Assembly (NCBI RefSeq): GCF_001507545.1
Contig: NZ_LQBP01000001.1
Coordinates: 372,001 to 436,000 of the forward strand
Direction: 5' to 3'
Origin: Ruegeria profundi
Lineage (GTDB): Bacteria; Pseudomonadota; Alphaproteobacteria; Rhodobacterales; Rhodobacteraceae
DNA length: 64,000 nucleotides
The position numbers and the translations under genes were made by a program. Below, in pieces: positions 53,087 to 63,909 of this stretch. Every line of letters begins with the position of its first letter. Position 1 is the first letter of the stretch. The notes below the pieces were generated by a model. It ran no database searches and had not been told where the DNA came from. It was given only the letters and a program-made list of their open reading frames with translations.

Positions 53087-54838
53087 ATGACACGTGAGAT
53101 GACCGGCGCAAAGATGGTGGTTCAAGCCCTCAAGGATCAGGGCGTGGACACGGTATTCGGATACCCTGGTGGCGCCGTCCTACCGATCTATGATGAGATC
53201 TTTCTGCAAAACGACATTCGTCACATTCTGGTGCGGCATGAGCAAGGCGCGGTACACGCTGCCGAAGGATATGCCCGCTCGACCGGCAAGCCGGGCGTCG
53301 CGCTTGTGACCTCGGGTCCCGGTGCCACCAACGCGGTGACCGGCCTGACGGATGCGTTGATGGACTCGATCCCGATTGTGGTTCTGACCGGTCAGGTGCC
53401 GACCTTCATGATCGGCTCGGACGCATTCCAAGAGGCTGATACGGTGGGCATCACCCGCCCTTGCACCAAGCACAACTGGCTCGTCAAGGAAACGGACACG
53501 CTGGCCGAAACGGTGCACGAGGCGTTTCATGTCGCCACCTCGGGCCGTCCGGGGCCGGTATTGATCGACATTCCCAAAGACGTTCAGTTTGCGTCCGGGA
53601 AATACAGCCCGCCGAAACCGTCGACCTCGCATTACCAGCCGGTTCTGAAAGGCGATCTTGAAGAGATCACAGAGCTGGTTGCTGCGATAGAGACGGCGAA
53701 AAAGCCCGTCTTTTACACCGGTGGCGGTGTCATCAACTCGGGTCCTGCGGCCAGCCAATTGCTGCGCGAACTTGTTGACGCGACGGGCTTCCCGATCACC
53801 TCGACCCTTATGGGCCTTGGCGCATATCCGGCGTCCGGCGAAAACTGGTTGGGCATGCTGGGCATGCATGGTCTTTACGAGGCCAACCTTGCGATGCATG
53901 ACTGCGACCTGATGATCAACATTGGCGCGCGGTTCGATGACCGGATCACCGGACGGATTGATGCGTTCTCGCCAAAGTCAAAAAAGGCGCATATCGACAT
54001 TGATCCATCGTCGATCAACAAGGTTATCCGCGTGGACATACCGATTGTTGGCGATGTGGCTCATGTGCTTGAAGACATCCTGAAGGTCTGGAAGGCGCGC
54101 GGGCGCAAGACCAATGCCGCCGCTGTCAAGAAGTGGCAGGCGCAGATCAGCGAATGGCGCAAGGTGAATTGCCTTGCCTACACCAACAGCGAAAAGTCGA
54201 TCAAACCACAATACGCGCTGCAACGCCTTGAAGAACTGACCAAAAACCACGATCGCTACATCGCGACCGAGGTTGGTCAGCATCAGATGTGGGCGGCACA
54301 GTATTTGGGTTTCGAAGATCCTAACCGCTGGATGACATCTGGCGGATTGGGGACGATGGGTTACGGCTTTCCGGCCTCCATTGGCGTGCAAATGGCCCAT
54401 CCTGACGCGCTGGTCATCAACGTGGCGGGCGAAGCATCGTGGCTGATGAACATGCAAGAGATGGGCACAGCCGTTCAATACCGCCTGCCCGTTAAGCAGT
54501 TCATCCTGAACAACGAACGTCTGGGCATGGTGCGCCAGTGGCAGGAACTGCTGCATGGTGAGCGGTATTCGCATTCCTGGTCCGAGGCTCTGCCCGATTT
54601 TGTCAAACTCGCCGAAGCGTTTGGGGCCAAGGGTATCTTGTGCTCGGACCCTGCCGATCTTGATGATGCGATCATGGAAATGATCAACTATGACGGCCCG
54701 GTGATCTTTGACTGCCTGGTTGAAAAGCACGAAAATTGCTTCCCCATGATCCCGTCCGGCAAGGCACATAACGAGATGCTGCTGGGTGAGGCCGAAACGC
54801 AGGGCGTGATCGACAGCAAAGGCTCGGTTCTGGTTTAA
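53087..54838 (+). CDS. ilvB: Acetolactate synthase large subunit
   Basis: A 583-residue thiamine-diphosphate enzyme making acetolactate or acetohydroxybutyrate, first common step of Val/Leu/Ile synthesis. Motifs: [14 protein letters not shown] and [21 protein letters not shown] (catalytic Glu), [15 protein letters not shown]-binding middle domain with [14 protein letters not shown], and the ThDP-binding C-terminal part ([17 protein letters not shown], then [15 protein letters not shown]). Length is usual. It is regulated by the attenuator just upstream. Followed by ilvN after 66 bases. Confidence 0.97.
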   Translation: MTREMTGAKMVVQALKDQGVDTVFGYPGGAVLPIYDEIFLQNDIRHILVRHEQGAVHAAEGYARSTGKPGVALVTSGPGATNAVTGLTDALMDSIPIVVLTGQVPTFMIGSDAFQEADTVGITRPCTKHNWLVKETDTLAETVHEAFHVATSGRPGPVLIDIPKDVQFASGKYSPPKPSTSHYQPVLKGDLEEITELVAAIETAKKPVFYTGGGVINSGPAASQLLRELVDATGFPITSTLMGLGAYPASGENWLGMLGMHGLYEANLAMHDCDLMINIGARFDDRITGRIDAFSPKSKKAHIDIDPSSINKVIRVDIPIVGDVAHVLEDILKVWKARGRKTNAAAVKKWQAQISEWRKVNCLAYTNSEKSIKPQYALQRLEELTKNHDRYIATEVGQHQMWAAQYLGFEDPNRWMTSGGLGTMGYGFPASIGVQMAHPDALVINVAGEASWLMNMQEMGTAVQYRLPVKQFILNNERLGMVRQWQELLHGERYSHSWSEALPDFVKLAEAFGAKGILCSDPADLDDAIMEMINYDGPVIFDCLVEKHENCFPMIPSGKAHNEMLLGEAETQGVIDSKGSVLV

Positions 54839-54904
54839 AGCACGCGACGAATTTTGTCGGGCGTCCTGGCGCCCGACACCACAAGGATGATGAAAGGGAC
54901 ATAA

Positions 54905-55465
54905 ATGTCTGCCCTACATATCAAAAAAGGCGCCACACGCCATTCTGCCTATAACCTACGCCCAACATTTTCCGACCTGCAGGAACGCCACACGATTGCG
55001 CTTTTGGTCGAGAATGAACCCGGTGTCCTGGCACGCGTGATCGGGCTGTTTTCGGGCCGTGGCTACAACATCGAAAGCCTGACCGTGGCAGAGGTGGACC
55101 ATACCGGGCATCTCAGCCGCATTACCATCGTGACCGTCGGCACACCGCAAGTTATTGAACAGATCAAGGCGCAGCTGGGCCGGATCGTCCCCGTCCATGA
55201 AGTGCATGACCTGACCGTTGAAGGGGACGCGGTTGAGCGCGAGCTTGCCATCATCAAGGTTGTCGGCGCGGGCGACAAACGGGTCGAAGCGCTGCGGCTG
55301 GCTGATATTTTCCGCGCCAACGTGGTCGACAGTACGTTGGGCTCCTTCATCTTTGAGATCACCGGCGCACCGGACAAAATCGATGCGTTTGCTGACCTGA
55401 TGCGCCCGCTGGGTCTGGTTGAAGTGGCGCGCACCGGCGTCGCAGCACTGCTTCGCGGAGAGTGA
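54905..55465 (+). CDS. ilvN: Acetolactate synthase small (regulatory) subunit
   Basis: A 186-residue regulatory subunit with an N-terminal ACT domain, TIALLVENEPGVLARVIGLF followed by RGYNIESLTVAEVDHTGHLSR, that binds valine for feedback inhibition, and a second ALS-type domain (AGDKRVEALRLADIFRANVVDSTLGSFIFEITG). It carries a 25-residue N-terminal extension before the ACT domain. Gene names ilvN and ilvH are used interchangeably in this group. A strong terminator follows. Confidence 0.95.
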   Translation: MSALHIKKGATRHSAYNLRPTFSDLQERHTIALLVENEPGVLARVIGLFSGRGYNIESLTVAEVDHTGHLSRITIVTVGTPQVIEQIKAQLGRIVPVHEVHDLTVEGDAVERELAIIKVVGAGDKRVEALRLADIFRANVVDSTLGSFIFEITGAPDKIDAFADLMRPLGLVEVARTGVAALLRGE

Positions 55466-55472
55466 TCCGCAC

Positions 55473-55511
55473 CCCACCCTTACGAATTGCACGTTAAGGG
55501 TGGGTTTTTTT
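55473..55511 (+). terminator. Intrinsic terminator of ilvBN
   Basis: CCCACCCTTA (55473-55482) and TAAGGGTGGG (55495-55504) form a perfect 10-bp stem with a 12-base loop, followed by seven Ts (55505-55511). Begins 7 bases after the ilvN stop. Confidence 0.9.
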
Positions 55512-55757
55512 AATGGTTTTTTGCCATACATTTGCCACTTTTTGTAAATGCAGCGTTTATTCGTGGAATAGAGCTAAAAAGATCACACAAAATAGGATAA
55601 AGCCTATTGCGTTTGTAGGATTGAACGTTAGCCTCAGGGACTGTCGTGGCGTAGGGATGCGCCCGGCCTTGTAATATTTGCGTGCTTATGCGTTGTTTCG
55701 GCCTCCGGGTCAAAGCCGCGATGTACGCTAGTCAAGTCGCTGGAACCTGAGACGCTT
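55512..55757. other. AT-rich intergenic region before the HTH gene
   Basis: About 245 bases, clearly AT-richer than the flanks. It contains a small inverted repeat AATAGG-ATAAAG-CCTATT (55591-55608) that could be an operator for the following regulator. No gene seen. Confidence 0.4.
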
Positions 55758-56510
55758 ATGGCAAAAGATTTTCGTAACCCGGACGAACTACGTAGGATGT
55801 TCGGCGCGAATCTCAGGCAGCTTGCCAAGCAATACAGCTCCATTTCGGAACTTTGCCGACACTTGGGCGTCAACCGAACCCAATTCAACAGATATCTTGG
55901 CGGTGAAAGCTTTCCGCGGCCTGATGTTCTTGACCGAATTTGCCGCTTTTTTGACGTCGACGCCCGCATATTGCTGCAACCACTGGACGAAATCGACAGA
56001 TCACCGCCGCACCCTGCTGCAGCCGCCTTGACCGAATTCTTAGGGTCAGGCCCAAAAACACTGACCGAGAGCCTGCTTCCGGCGGGGTTTTACTATGCGA
56101 CGGAGACCGAGGTGGATGAACATCAACCCTCGCGGCACAGGCTATATTACGTTCGCCGGTTACCGCAATGCACGCTGGTGCGCGGGTTTGAGCCCAAGGC
56201 CAGCATGCCCGGCGCCACCCCGAACGAGCGCGAAGTGCAGGGCATCGCAGCCAGTGCCGGGCGACAAATCTATATCCTTATGTCCAGCCGTGCGGCGCAA
56301 AACAGTCGGATCTACTTGGTTACGCGCGGGTCAGATGAAAATTCTGACCATTGGCGCGGGGTGGCAATCTGTCTGTCGAAAACCACAGCTAATGTTGCGA
56401 CGACCCGACGTATTCTTTTACGCCATCTAGGAAATGACACGTCATCCGTACTGGCCGCAGCGCGAACCGCCCAGCGGGCCGAGCGGACCTTCCAGCAAGG
56501 GGCGAAATAG
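55758..56510 (+). CDS. Helix-turn-helix (XRE-type) transcriptional regulator
   Basis: A 250-residue protein with an N-terminal lambda-repressor-like domain: MFGANLRQLAKQYSSISELCRHLGVNRTQFNRYLGGESFPRPDVLDRICRFF in short, the HTH lies at about residues 28-66. A linker precedes a C-terminal region (about 105-225) of beta character (TLVRGFEPKASMPG, IYILMSSRAAQNSRIYLVTRG) that may bind a ligand or dimerise. Target genes unknown; the AT-rich upstream region may include its own operator. It ends three bases before the convergent DUF2189 gene. Confidence 0.82.
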   Translation: MAKDFRNPDELRRMFGANLRQLAKQYSSISELCRHLGVNRTQFNRYLGGESFPRPDVLDRICRFFDVDARILLQPLDEIDRSPPHPAAAALTEFLGSGPKTLTESLLPAGFYYATETEVDEHQPSRHRLYYVRRLPQCTLVRGFEPKASMPGATPNEREVQGIAASAGRQIYILMSSRAAQNSRIYLVTRGSDENSDHWRGVAICLSKTTANVATTRRILLRHLGNDTSSVLAAARTAQRAERTFQQGAK

Positions 56511-56513
56511 ACA

Positions 56514-57296
56514 TCACGCGGTGCTTGCCTCGGATGCCTGTGTGATCAACCGGTACAAATGCCAGCTTGCGTGCCCCAGTATCGGCAACACAACCAACAG
56601 GCCCAAAAACCACGGAATCATGGCCACAAAGGTCAAAACCGCAATAAACGCCCCCCATGACAGCATGATGATCAGGTGGTCGCGGACATAGCTGAAGCTG
56701 GCGATCATGGCCGACACGAAATCCAGCTCTCGGTCCAGAAGCATCGGGATCGAAAGTACAGTGATCATGTACAGCACGGTGGCAAACACGGCCCCAACCG
56801 CAGTGCCCACGGCGAGCATCGTCAGGCCGTTCGGGGTCAGATAAACCTCGGCAGAGGTCGACACGTTGGTCATGGTTGACAGGCCCATAAACAGGGCAAA
56901 GATCATGTGCCCCAGAAAGAACCAGAACAGAAACATCACAACAATGATCGCACAGATCGAAGGCAATTGACGACGCCCCTGCTGCACCACAACGCCGAAT
57001 ATTGCGCCAAAATCCAGCTTCTCGCCCTGTTCCAACCGGTGCGAGACCTCATACATCCCGACCGCCACAAACGGTCCGAGCAGCGGAAATCCGATGGCAG
57101 CCAGCACCAACCAATAGGACGTACCGGTCTGTATCGTGATCCATGCCATTGCCCAGCCCGCAAGCACATAGAAGCCTGCGAACAGCAACCCAAACAGCGG
57201 TGCCCGACGATAATCAGCCCAGGCGCGGCGCAGAGCCTCGCGCAGCATCTCGATGCTTACCGGACCCATGTCCGGTACACCAAATGGTTTGTCCAT
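56514..57296 (-). CDS. DUF2189 integral membrane protein
   Basis: A 260-residue inner-membrane protein with about six hydrophobic segments, e.g. [63 protein letters not shown] and [20 protein letters not shown]. The pattern [20 protein letters not shown] and the [16 protein letters not shown] block match DUF2189, found widely in alphaproteobacteria; function unknown. A GGAGGAGG ribosome site fixes the start at 57296; an upstream frame to 57482 lies within the amidase gene end. Confidence 0.85.
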   Translation of the reverse strand: MDKPFGVPDMGPVSIEMLREALRRAWADYRRAPLFGLLFAGFYVLAGWAMAWITIQTGTSYWLVLAAIGFPLLGPFVAVGMYEVSHRLEQGEKLDFGAIFGVVVQQGRRQLPSICAIIVVMFLFWFFLGHMIFALFMGLSTMTNVSTSAEVYLTPNGLTMLAVGTAVGAVFATVLYMITVLSIPMLLDRELDFVSAMIASFSYVRDHLIIMLSWGAFIAVLTFVAMIPWFLGLLVVLPILGHASWHLYRLITQASEASTA

Positions 57297-57324
57297 GTTA
57301 ATCCTCCTCCCCTCCATTCCAAAA

Positions 57325-58719
57325 TCAGGCCGGTCTTTTCTGTGGCCAGCCAGTCGCCGCATGATAGGCTGCGCCCATCGACAGTATACGGGCATCCGAT
57401 CCCCGCGAGCCAAAGAGCTGCATTCCCATCGGAAGCCCCCGCGCGCCGAAACCGACAGGAACCGACAGGCACGGCAGGCCAATCAGACTGACAGGCACCA
57501 CGACCTGCATCCACCTGTGATAGGTGTCCATCTGTGTCCCGGCGATGGCTGTCGGGTACGGCGTTTCAATCTCGAATGGCCAGACCTGAGCTGATGGCAG
57601 GATCAGCGCATCATATTCCCTGAACAATTGAGCGGCTCGGCGAAACCACTCAGATCGCACGACACTGGCGTCATGAACCTGCATCGCGGTCAGACTCATA
57701 CCGCGGTCCAATTCCCATTGCGCGGTCTCTTTCAGCGCATCTCGGTGCCCCGATAGCGAGGCAAGGCTTGCTGCCACGCTCCACGCGCGGAGTGTAACCC
57801 AACTCTCCCACATCCGCTCTGCCTCGAAAGGCGGCGTAACCGGGATTATGTCGGCCCCGAGTCGCTCGAGTACCGTCAAAGCATCCCGGCACAGACCAAG
57901 TATACCATCCTCAAACGGGAATGCCCCGCCCCAGTCTTTCAGCCACCCAATCCGCAGCCCTTGCAAACTGACTGCCTCCACCGGAGACACAGCCGCGTCG
58001 GAGCATCCATGAGGTTGCCGCGGATCAGGCCCCGAAATCACGTCCAACAAAAGGCCCAGATCCTCGGGGCTCCGCGCCATTGGGCCAAGCGTCGAGAGCT
58101 GATGCAGGAATCCGTCGCCCAAAGGTTCGGACGGCACCCGCCCCCAACTGGGTCGGAACCCGTACACATTGTTCCACGCGGCGGGGTTGCGCAGACTGCC
58201 CATCATGTCCGACCCATCCGCCAATGCGACCATTCCCGTCGCAAGCGCCACGGCAGCACCCCCCGATGAGCCACCGCATGAACGCGTCGGATCGTAAGCA
58301 TTGCGCGTCGCCCCGTAGACCGGATTGAACGTATGAGAGCCCAAACCGAATTCCGGCGTATTGGTTTTGCCAATCAGAATTGCCCCCGCAGCACGCATAC
58401 GCGCGGCGATCAGGTCGTCTTTCTCTGGCACATGGTTCCGAAAAATCGGCGAGCCCTGAGAGGACACCACCCCGGCGACATTTATCAGATCCTTGACCGC
58501 AATCGGCAATCCGTGCAGCGGGCCTTGAATTCCCCCCTCATCCAGCGCGCGTGCCTCAGCCATCAACTCATCCGGGTCACGCAGGGCAACAATCGCATTC
58601 GCCGACCCGTTCACCGCAGCAATTCGATCCAGCGTCAATTGCATCAACTCACGCGCCGAAATCCGTCCGGATTTAATCGCGTTCAACAGATCACGTGCAG
58701 TCGTTTGGCTAAGATTCAT
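57325..58719 (-). CDS. Amidase-signature family amidase
   Basis: A 464-residue amidase with the Ser-cisSer-Lys triad in the usual spacing: Lys76 (LPIAVKDL), Ser151 (CGGSSGG) and nucleophile Ser175 ([10 protein letters not shown]). The family hydrolyses amides, including GatA-type, fatty acid amides and aryl amides; the lack of gatB/gatC here argues against GatA. The C-terminal region ([17 protein letters not shown]) is typical. Substrate unknown. It is 28 bases before the DUF2189 gene start on the same strand. Confidence 0.88.
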   Translation of the reverse strand: MNLSQTTARDLLNAIKSGRISARELMQLTLDRIAAVNGSANAIVALRDPDELMAEARALDEGGIQGPLHGLPIAVKDLINVAGVVSSQGSPIFRNHVPEKDDLIAARMRAAGAILIGKTNTPEFGLGSHTFNPVYGATRNAYDPTRSCGGSSGGAAVALATGMVALADGSDMMGSLRNPAAWNNVYGFRPSWGRVPSEPLGDGFLHQLSTLGPMARSPEDLGLLLDVISGPDPRQPHGCSDAAVSPVEAVSLQGLRIGWLKDWGGAFPFEDGILGLCRDALTVLERLGADIIPVTPPFEAERMWESWVTLRAWSVAASLASLSGHRDALKETAQWELDRGMSLTAMQVHDASVVRSEWFRRAAQLFREYDALILPSAQVWPFEIETPYPTAIAGTQMDTYHRWMQVVVPVSLIGLPCLSVPVGFGARGLPMGMQLFGSRGSDARILSMGAAYHAATGWPQKRPA

Positions 58720-58762
58720 TTTGGGCTATCCCTGGTGCAAGGTTAGCCTAGCGGGGGCACAC

Positions 58763-58791
58763 CTTCATTTAAACCCTTTGTTTAAATGAAG
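58763..58791. promoter_or_regulatory. Perfect 29-bp palindrome upstream of the amidase gene
   Basis: CTTCATTTAAAC - CCTTT - GTTTAAATGAAG: two perfect 12-bp arms with a 5-base centre, 44 bases before the amidase start. GTTTAAAT occurs again at 58839-58846. AT-rich arms and absence of a T run in the minus direction make a repressor operator at least as likely as a terminator. Confidence 0.5.
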
Positions 58792-58867
58792 CTTTTTAAG
58801 CGTCCACGGAACCGCATGGATAACATGAGATAGGCCGAGTTTAAATCAGCAATCGCTACAAGAAAGA

Positions 58868-58885
58868 CAAGGGGTAAGCCCCTTG
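58868..58885 (-). terminator. Hairpin after prfB
   Basis: CAAGGGG / CCCCTTG, a 7-bp stem with 4-base loop, 7 bases after the prfB stop on the minus strand, followed by TCTTTCTTG. A modest intrinsic terminator. Confidence 0.55.
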
Positions 58886-58891
58886 CGTAGC

Positions 58892-60016
58892 TTAGTCGCC
58901 CTGCGCCTCGGATCGGCTTTTGCCCGCCACGTTCAGCGCAAGTGTCGCTGCCATGAATCCGTCCAGATCACCATCCAGAACACCCTTGGTGTCCGAAGTT
59001 TCAAAATTCGTGCGCAGATCTTTGACCATTTGATAAGGCTGCAAAACGTAAGACCTGATCTGGTTGCCCCAACCTGCATCGCCTTTGGCTTCATGGGCTG
59101 CGTTGATGTCCGCGTTCCGACGGTCCAGCTCTTGCTGGTACAAACGCGATTTCAGGGCCTTCATCGCGATGTCCCGGTTCTGGTGTTGCGATTTCTCGGA
59201 CGAGGTTACGACAATACCTGTAGGAATATGTGTGATCCGCACCGCCGAATCCGTGGTGTTCACGTGCTGACCACCTGCGCCCGAAGACCGGTAAGTATCG
59301 ATGCGGATATCAGACGGGTTAACTTCAATCTCGATATTGTCGTCGACCACCGGATAAACCCAGACCGAGCAGAAAGAAGTGTGTCGCTTGGCCGCCGAGT
59401 CGAAGGGTGAAATTCTGACCAAACGGTGCACGCCACTTTCAGACTTTAACCAGCCATAGGCGTTATGACCGGATATTTTATAGGCGGCAGATTTAATCCC
59501 CGCCTCCTCGCCTGCGGTCTCAGACTGCAATTCGACCGTATAGCCCTTTTTTTCGGCCCACCGCACATACATCCGCGCAAGCATCGAAGCCCAGTCGCAA
59601 CTTTCGGTCCCGCCCGCGCCCGAGTTGATTTCGAGGAAGGTATCATTACCGTCGGCCTCGCCGTCCAGCAACGCCTCAAGCTCTTTTTTGGCGGCTTTGG
59701 ATTTCAGGCCCTTTATGGCCTGCTCGGCGTCGGTTACGACCTCTTCATCCTCTTCCATCTCGCCCAGTTCGATCAGCTCGATATTATCGTTCAGGTCGGT
59801 TTTGATGGATTCGTAGGTCTCAATTGCATCGACCAGAAGCTGCCGGTCACGCATCAGTTTCTGCGCGTTTTCCGGGTCATCCCACAGATTGGGGTCCTCG
59901 ACACGCGCATTGAACTCTTCAAGTCGATGTGGAGCGGTTTCATAGTCCATACGCTGCGCCAGCAGCTCTAGTGACTTTTCAATCTCTGCCACGATGTTCT
60001 GGGTTTCGGCGCGCAT
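58892..60016 (-). CDS. prfB: Peptide chain release factor 2
   Basis: A 374-residue class I release factor for UGA and UAA. The stop-recognition SPF motif is in [17 protein letters not shown] and the catalytic GGQ in [19 protein letters not shown]. The gene is read in one frame, without the programmed +1 frameshift of enterobacterial prfB. Start ATG at 60016; an in-frame codon at 60034 would add six residues. The upstream neighbour on the same strand is the class A PBP. Confidence 0.97.
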   Translation of the reverse strand: MRAETQNIVAEIEKSLELLAQRMDYETAPHRLEEFNARVEDPNLWDDPENAQKLMRDRQLLVDAIETYESIKTDLNDNIELIELGEMEEDEEVVTDAEQAIKGLKSKAAKKELEALLDGEADGNDTFLEINSGAGGTESCDWASMLARMYVRWAEKKGYTVELQSETAGEEAGIKSAAYKISGHNAYGWLKSESGVHRLVRISPFDSAAKRHTSFCSVWVYPVVDDNIEIEVNPSDIRIDTYRSSGAGGQHVNTTDSAVRITHIPTGIVVTSSEKSQHQNRDIAMKALKSRLYQQELDRRNADINAAHEAKGDAGWGNQIRSYVLQPYQMVKDLRTNFETSDTKGVLDGDLDGFMAATLALNVAGKSRSEAQGD

Positions 60017-60106
60017 GGTCTTGTTCCAACTCACTCAATAAGGACTGCCTGATAGCAAGAGGTTACGGGCACCACAAGACAGCAGCGCCGCGAAACACTT
60101 CAGATG

Positions 60107-62593
60107 TCAGTAGAGGCCACCGCCCTGTAGATCACCCTGGCTGGCATTGGGTCCAACGGTGACGGTACTGCCGGTTGACGTGGTGACCTGACGGCCCGAG
60201 CTTGCCTCTTCAAATAGCGGCAAGTCAGACCCCATCGCAAACCCACCGTCATAGACGCGGTCGATAAAGCCATCGACGCCGTCGCGGAAATATTCTGCCA
60301 CCACATAGTCACCGGTGGCATCTTCCGGCAGCCGCGCGCCGCTGAAACGGTCGATTTTTATGAATTGACCACCCGGTGGTACCTCGAACGGTCCACCCCC
60401 ATATTTCTCAACCGCTTTCTCCATGAAGCTTTGGAAGACCGGACCGCACAACGTGCCGCCATAAGCCCCCCGCCCCATCGGACGCGGGCGGTCATAGCCG
60501 ATATAGCAGCCAGCCACGATGTTCGAGGTGAAACCGATGAACCACGCATCCTTGGATTCGTTGGTGGTGCCTGTCTTACCCGCCGTCGGTACAGGCAGGT
60601 TGACAACTGAAGACGCCGTACCGCGATCGACAACGCCTTTCATCATCGACGTCAACTGATACGCGGTAATCGCATCCATGACCTGCCAGCGATCAGTCAC
60701 GATAGTGGGCGACTCGTCTGGCTCCAGCCAGCCCGAATTACAGTCCACGCACTGGCGGTCATCATGGCGGTAGATGGTCTTGCCGAACCGGTCCTGAATA
60801 CGGTCGACCAGCGTGGGCTCAACCCGCTCACCGCCATTTGCAAACATCGCGTAGGCCGCGACCATTTTGTAAAGCGTCGTTTCCTCGGCACCTAGCGAAT
60901 TGGCCAGGAATGCACCCATCCGGTCATAAACGCCAAAGCGTTCCGCGTATCCTGCGACCACAGGCATCGTGACCTCTTGCGCCAGACGGATCGTCATCAG
61001 GTTTCGCGATTGCTCAATCCCCGTCCGCAGCGGCGTGGGACCGTAGAATTTGTTCGTAGAGTTCTTGGGACGCCACAAACCCTGCGGCGTATTCACCTCG
61101 ATCGGAGCATCAACAACAATCGTCGCCGGGCTATAGCCGCTGTCCAGCGCTGCCGCATACACGAAGGGTTTGAAGCTCGACCCCGGCTGGCGCTGTGCCT
61201 GCGTGGCGCGGTTGAACACCGAGTCCTGATACGAGAACCCGCCCTGCATCGCCAGAACACGCCCCGAGTTTACATCCATCGCAACAAAGCCGCCCTGCAC
61301 TTCGGGCACCTGTCGGGCGGACCACTGGCCTTCCTCGCCAGCCATTACCAGAATAACATCGCCGCGTTTAAAGTTTGCCGCGAAGTCGCCCTGCATCCAC
61401 GAGATATCAGACCGTGGAATAACACCGTCTGCTGGTCCATCCTCAATGCCCACGGTCAGCGACTGTTCGGCCACGTTCAAAACCACTGCCGGGTACCACT
61501 GTGTTGGCAGCACCACGTCGCGTGGGATTTCCATGATCGCAAGCGCCTCACGCCACTGGGTCTCATCGGCCAGTTTTTCTTCGGGGATTACCTCACCCGT
61601 GCCGCGCCATCTGCCACGCGACCGGTCGTATTTCTGTAAGGCAGTGCGCAGCGCCTTGGCCGCTTCGACCTGCATTTCCTCATCCACCGAGGCGCGCACG
61701 GTGAAGCCGCCGGTAAAGAACTCACCCTCACCAAAATCCTCGCTCAGTTGGCGGCGAATTTCGTCAGTGAAGTAATCACGTGGCGGCAAGGCTGTGCGGA
61801 AGCTTTCAAAATCACCGTTCTGAACCGAGCGCAGCGGTTGTGCGACTTCGTGTTCATAAGTGGCCTGATCAATGTAGCCGTTCTGCTGCATCTCGCGCAG
61901 CACATAGTTCCGACGCGCCAGCAACCGATCCTTTTGCCGAACAGGGTGGTAATCAGACGGCGCTTTTGGCATCGCTGCCAGCGTCGCGGCCTCGTGCGGT
62001 TCCAACTCTTGCAGTGTTTTGTTGAAATAAGTCTGCGCAGCCGCTGTTACGCCATAGGAGTTCTGACCCAGAAAAATCTCGTTCATGTAGAGTTCGAGAA
62101 TCTGTTCCTTATCCAGCGTATCCTCAAGCCGGGTGGCGAGGATGATCTCTTTGATCTTTCGCTCGGCGCGTCGATCACCAGACAACAGAAAGTTCTTCAT
62201 GACCTGCTGCGTAATCGTCGAAGCACCGCGTACGTTTTCGCCCTTGGATTTCACTGCCTCGACACCAGCGGCAATGATCCCGCGCGGGTCATATCCCTGA
62301 TGGGTGTAGAAATTCTTGTCTTCGGCCGAGATAAACGCCTGCTTCACCAGATCAGGTATCTCTTCCGACGGAGTAAAAAGGCGTCGTTCCTGCGCGAACT
62401 CGTCAATCAGCTGCCCCTTGCCCGAATAAATCCGGCTGATCGTCGGCGGTTTGTACTGCGCCAGCGATTCATGGCTGGGCAGGTCGCGCCCATACATCCA
62501 GAAGATCGCGCCGATCACCAGCGCGGCCATGAAAATACCCAAGGTAACGAGGCTGAAGATTGCCCCGAAAAACGAAAGAATGAAACGGATCAC
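60107..62593 (-). CDS. mrcA: Penicillin-binding protein 1A (class A)
   Basis: An 828-residue bifunctional murein synthase. An N-terminal membrane helix (FGAIFSLVTLGIFMAALVIG) precedes the glycosyltransferase domain with catalytic Glu in FISAEDKNFYTHQGYDP (about residue 92) and FLGQNSYGVTAAAQTYF. An OB-like insert follows, then the transpeptidase domain: SSFK near residue 472, SRN, and KTGTTNESKDAW near 672. It polymerises and cross-links peptidoglycan at the inner membrane. Starts with GTG. Upstream is the AmiC-type amidase on the same strand, so both likely share regulation. Confidence 0.95.
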   Translation of the reverse strand: MIRFILSFFGAIFSLVTLGIFMAALVIGAIFWMYGRDLPSHESLAQYKPPTISRIYSGKGQLIDEFAQERRLFTPSEEIPDLVKQAFISAEDKNFYTHQGYDPRGIIAAGVEAVKSKGENVRGASTITQQVMKNFLLSGDRRAERKIKEIILATRLEDTLDKEQILELYMNEIFLGQNSYGVTAAAQTYFNKTLQELEPHEAATLAAMPKAPSDYHPVRQKDRLLARRNYVLREMQQNGYIDQATYEHEVAQPLRSVQNGDFESFRTALPPRDYFTDEIRRQLSEDFGEGEFFTGGFTVRASVDEEMQVEAAKALRTALQKYDRSRGRWRGTGEVIPEEKLADETQWREALAIMEIPRDVVLPTQWYPAVVLNVAEQSLTVGIEDGPADGVIPRSDISWMQGDFAANFKRGDVILVMAGEEGQWSARQVPEVQGGFVAMDVNSGRVLAMQGGFSYQDSVFNRATQAQRQPGSSFKPFVYAAALDSGYSPATIVVDAPIEVNTPQGLWRPKNSTNKFYGPTPLRTGIEQSRNLMTIRLAQEVTMPVVAGYAERFGVYDRMGAFLANSLGAEETTLYKMVAAYAMFANGGERVEPTLVDRIQDRFGKTIYRHDDRQCVDCNSGWLEPDESPTIVTDRWQVMDAITAYQLTSMMKGVVDRGTASSVVNLPVPTAGKTGTTNESKDAWFIGFTSNIVAGCYIGYDRPRPMGRGAYGGTLCGPVFQSFMEKAVEKYGGGPFEVPPGGQFIKIDRFSGARLPEDATGDYVVAEYFRDGVDGFIDRVYDGGFAMGSDLPLFEEASSGRQVTTSTGSTVTVGPNASQGDLQGGGLY

Positions 62594-62688
62594 GTCACTG
62601 CCTTTTACTCGCGCTGCCGCCTATATAGTGATGCCCCGTTGCGAGGTCAAAACGTGGTGGCTTATATTAGCCGGTTTGCGCCGCAGGG

Positions 62689-63909
62689 TCACTGGCCAAT
62701 CATGGACCTTTTTACCTGATCATCCCGGCGCCATTGCTCTAACCCGTGCAGAATCCCACGCGCCATGGCTTTGCGCCATTCGGGGTCCTTTATGTTTCTG
62801 AGGTCTCTGGTGTTTGAGAGAAACCCAAGTTCCACCAAGACGGAAGGAATATCAGCAGCCTTGAGAACAGAGAAAGACGCCCTGCGGACTGGGTGGTTGT
62901 TCATCGGCCCACCCTGCTGCGCCATCCCGCCCGCAAGCGCCCGAGCCAGGGCGTCGGTGCGGGGCTTGGTTTCCTGGCGGGCAATGTCCAGCAGCACATC
63001 GGCTACTTGGTCATCTGCCCCGCTTAGATCGATACCCGAAATCAGGTCGCCCCGGTCATGACGTTCAGCCAACTTGCGGCTGGCGATGTCCGACGCATCG
63101 TCGGACAGCGTGTAAATAGCTGCTCCGTGCGCTTGTCCTTCCGACAGGATATCTGCGTGCAACGAGATAAAAACATCCGCGCCCGCCCGGTGTGCCAAAG
63201 CAATGCGGCGTTCCAGACTAACAAAGTGGTCATCGTCACGCGTCAGCATCACCTGATAGCCACCGGCACGCAGCAGAGTTTCGCGCATCTCGCGTGCGAA
63301 GGTCAGCATCAGGGTTTTCTCATTCGTCCCGCCGGCCTCGGCACCCGGATCAATGCCACCGTGGCCGGGGTCCAGCATAACGAGTAATGGGCGCGTGCCA
63401 TCGCGCCCCGGCGCTGCAGGCCGGACTGCTGGTTCCGGCAAGTCCCAGTCCGGTTGGCGCGGTGCGCCGGCACTGGCGGCAAAACTGTCGAAATCAGTGC
63501 CGCGTAACCCCAGTGAAAGATGCGCTGTTCCGTTCACCTGATCAACGCGCATGTCCGCGGTATCCACGGCCAGCGGAGCACCAAGCTCTAACACCATCCG
63601 CGACCAACCCGGAACATACGCACCAAATTTCACGTCGCTGATCCGGTCAGTCTGCAAAAAACTGTCGACCTCAAGCCCTGTCCAATCAACTTCCTGGAAA
63701 TCCAGAACCATTCGATAGGGATCGCGAAGGGTGAAAACCCGGTATGGCACACCCTGGCTTAAACCAAGATCGACGCGAACACCCGCGCGACCGTGATCCG
63801 CAATACGGCTCTGATCGGGCAGAATGCGCGCAAGCGCACTGAAGTCGTGCGCAAGCGCAGTACCCGTCAGCGCCCAGATCAGGGCGATGGTGTAGAAAAT
63901 CCTGCTCAT
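62689..63909 (-). CDS. amiC: N-acetylmuramoyl-L-alanine amidase (AmiC type)
   Basis: A 406-residue periplasmic hydrolase: signal peptide (FYTIALIWALTGTALA), an AMIN domain (about residues 40-150, GVPYRVFTLRDPYRMVLDF) that binds the septal wall, and a zinc Amidase_3 domain with LDPGHGGIDPGAEAGG (zinc His), Glu in NEKTL, SLHAD His and the catalytic Glu in VELGFLSN. It cleaves the amide between MurNAc and the stem peptide at division. The rest of the window (63910-64000) upstream has no gene visible. Confidence 0.94.
   Translation of the reverse strand: MSRIFYTIALIWALTGTALAHDFSALARILPDQSRIADHGRAGVRVDLGLSQGVPYRVFTLRDPYRMVLDFQEVDWTGLEVDSFLQTDRISDVKFGAYVPGWSRMVLELGAPLAVDTADMRVDQVNGTAHLSLGLRGTDFDSFAASAGAPRQPDWDLPEPAVRPAAPGRDGTRPLLVMLDPGHGGIDPGAEAGGTNEKTLMLTFAREMRETLLRAGGYQVMLTRDDDHFVSLERRIALAHRAGADVFISLHADILSEGQAHGAAIYTLSDDASDIASRKLAERHDRGDLISGIDLSGADDQVADVLLDIARQETKPRTDALARALAGGMAQQGGPMNNHPVRRASFSVLKAADIPSVLVELGFLSNTRDLRNIKDPEWRKAMARGILHGLEQWRRDDQVKRSMIGQ

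Noticed and set aside
57325-58719. GatA subunit of tRNA amidotransferase
   Set aside because: Has the amidase triad, but gatB and gatC are absent and the C-terminal half does not look like GatA.
58892-60016. Programmed frameshift in prfB
   Set aside because: The frame is continuous from start to stop; no internal UGA or slippery CUU-UGA site is present.
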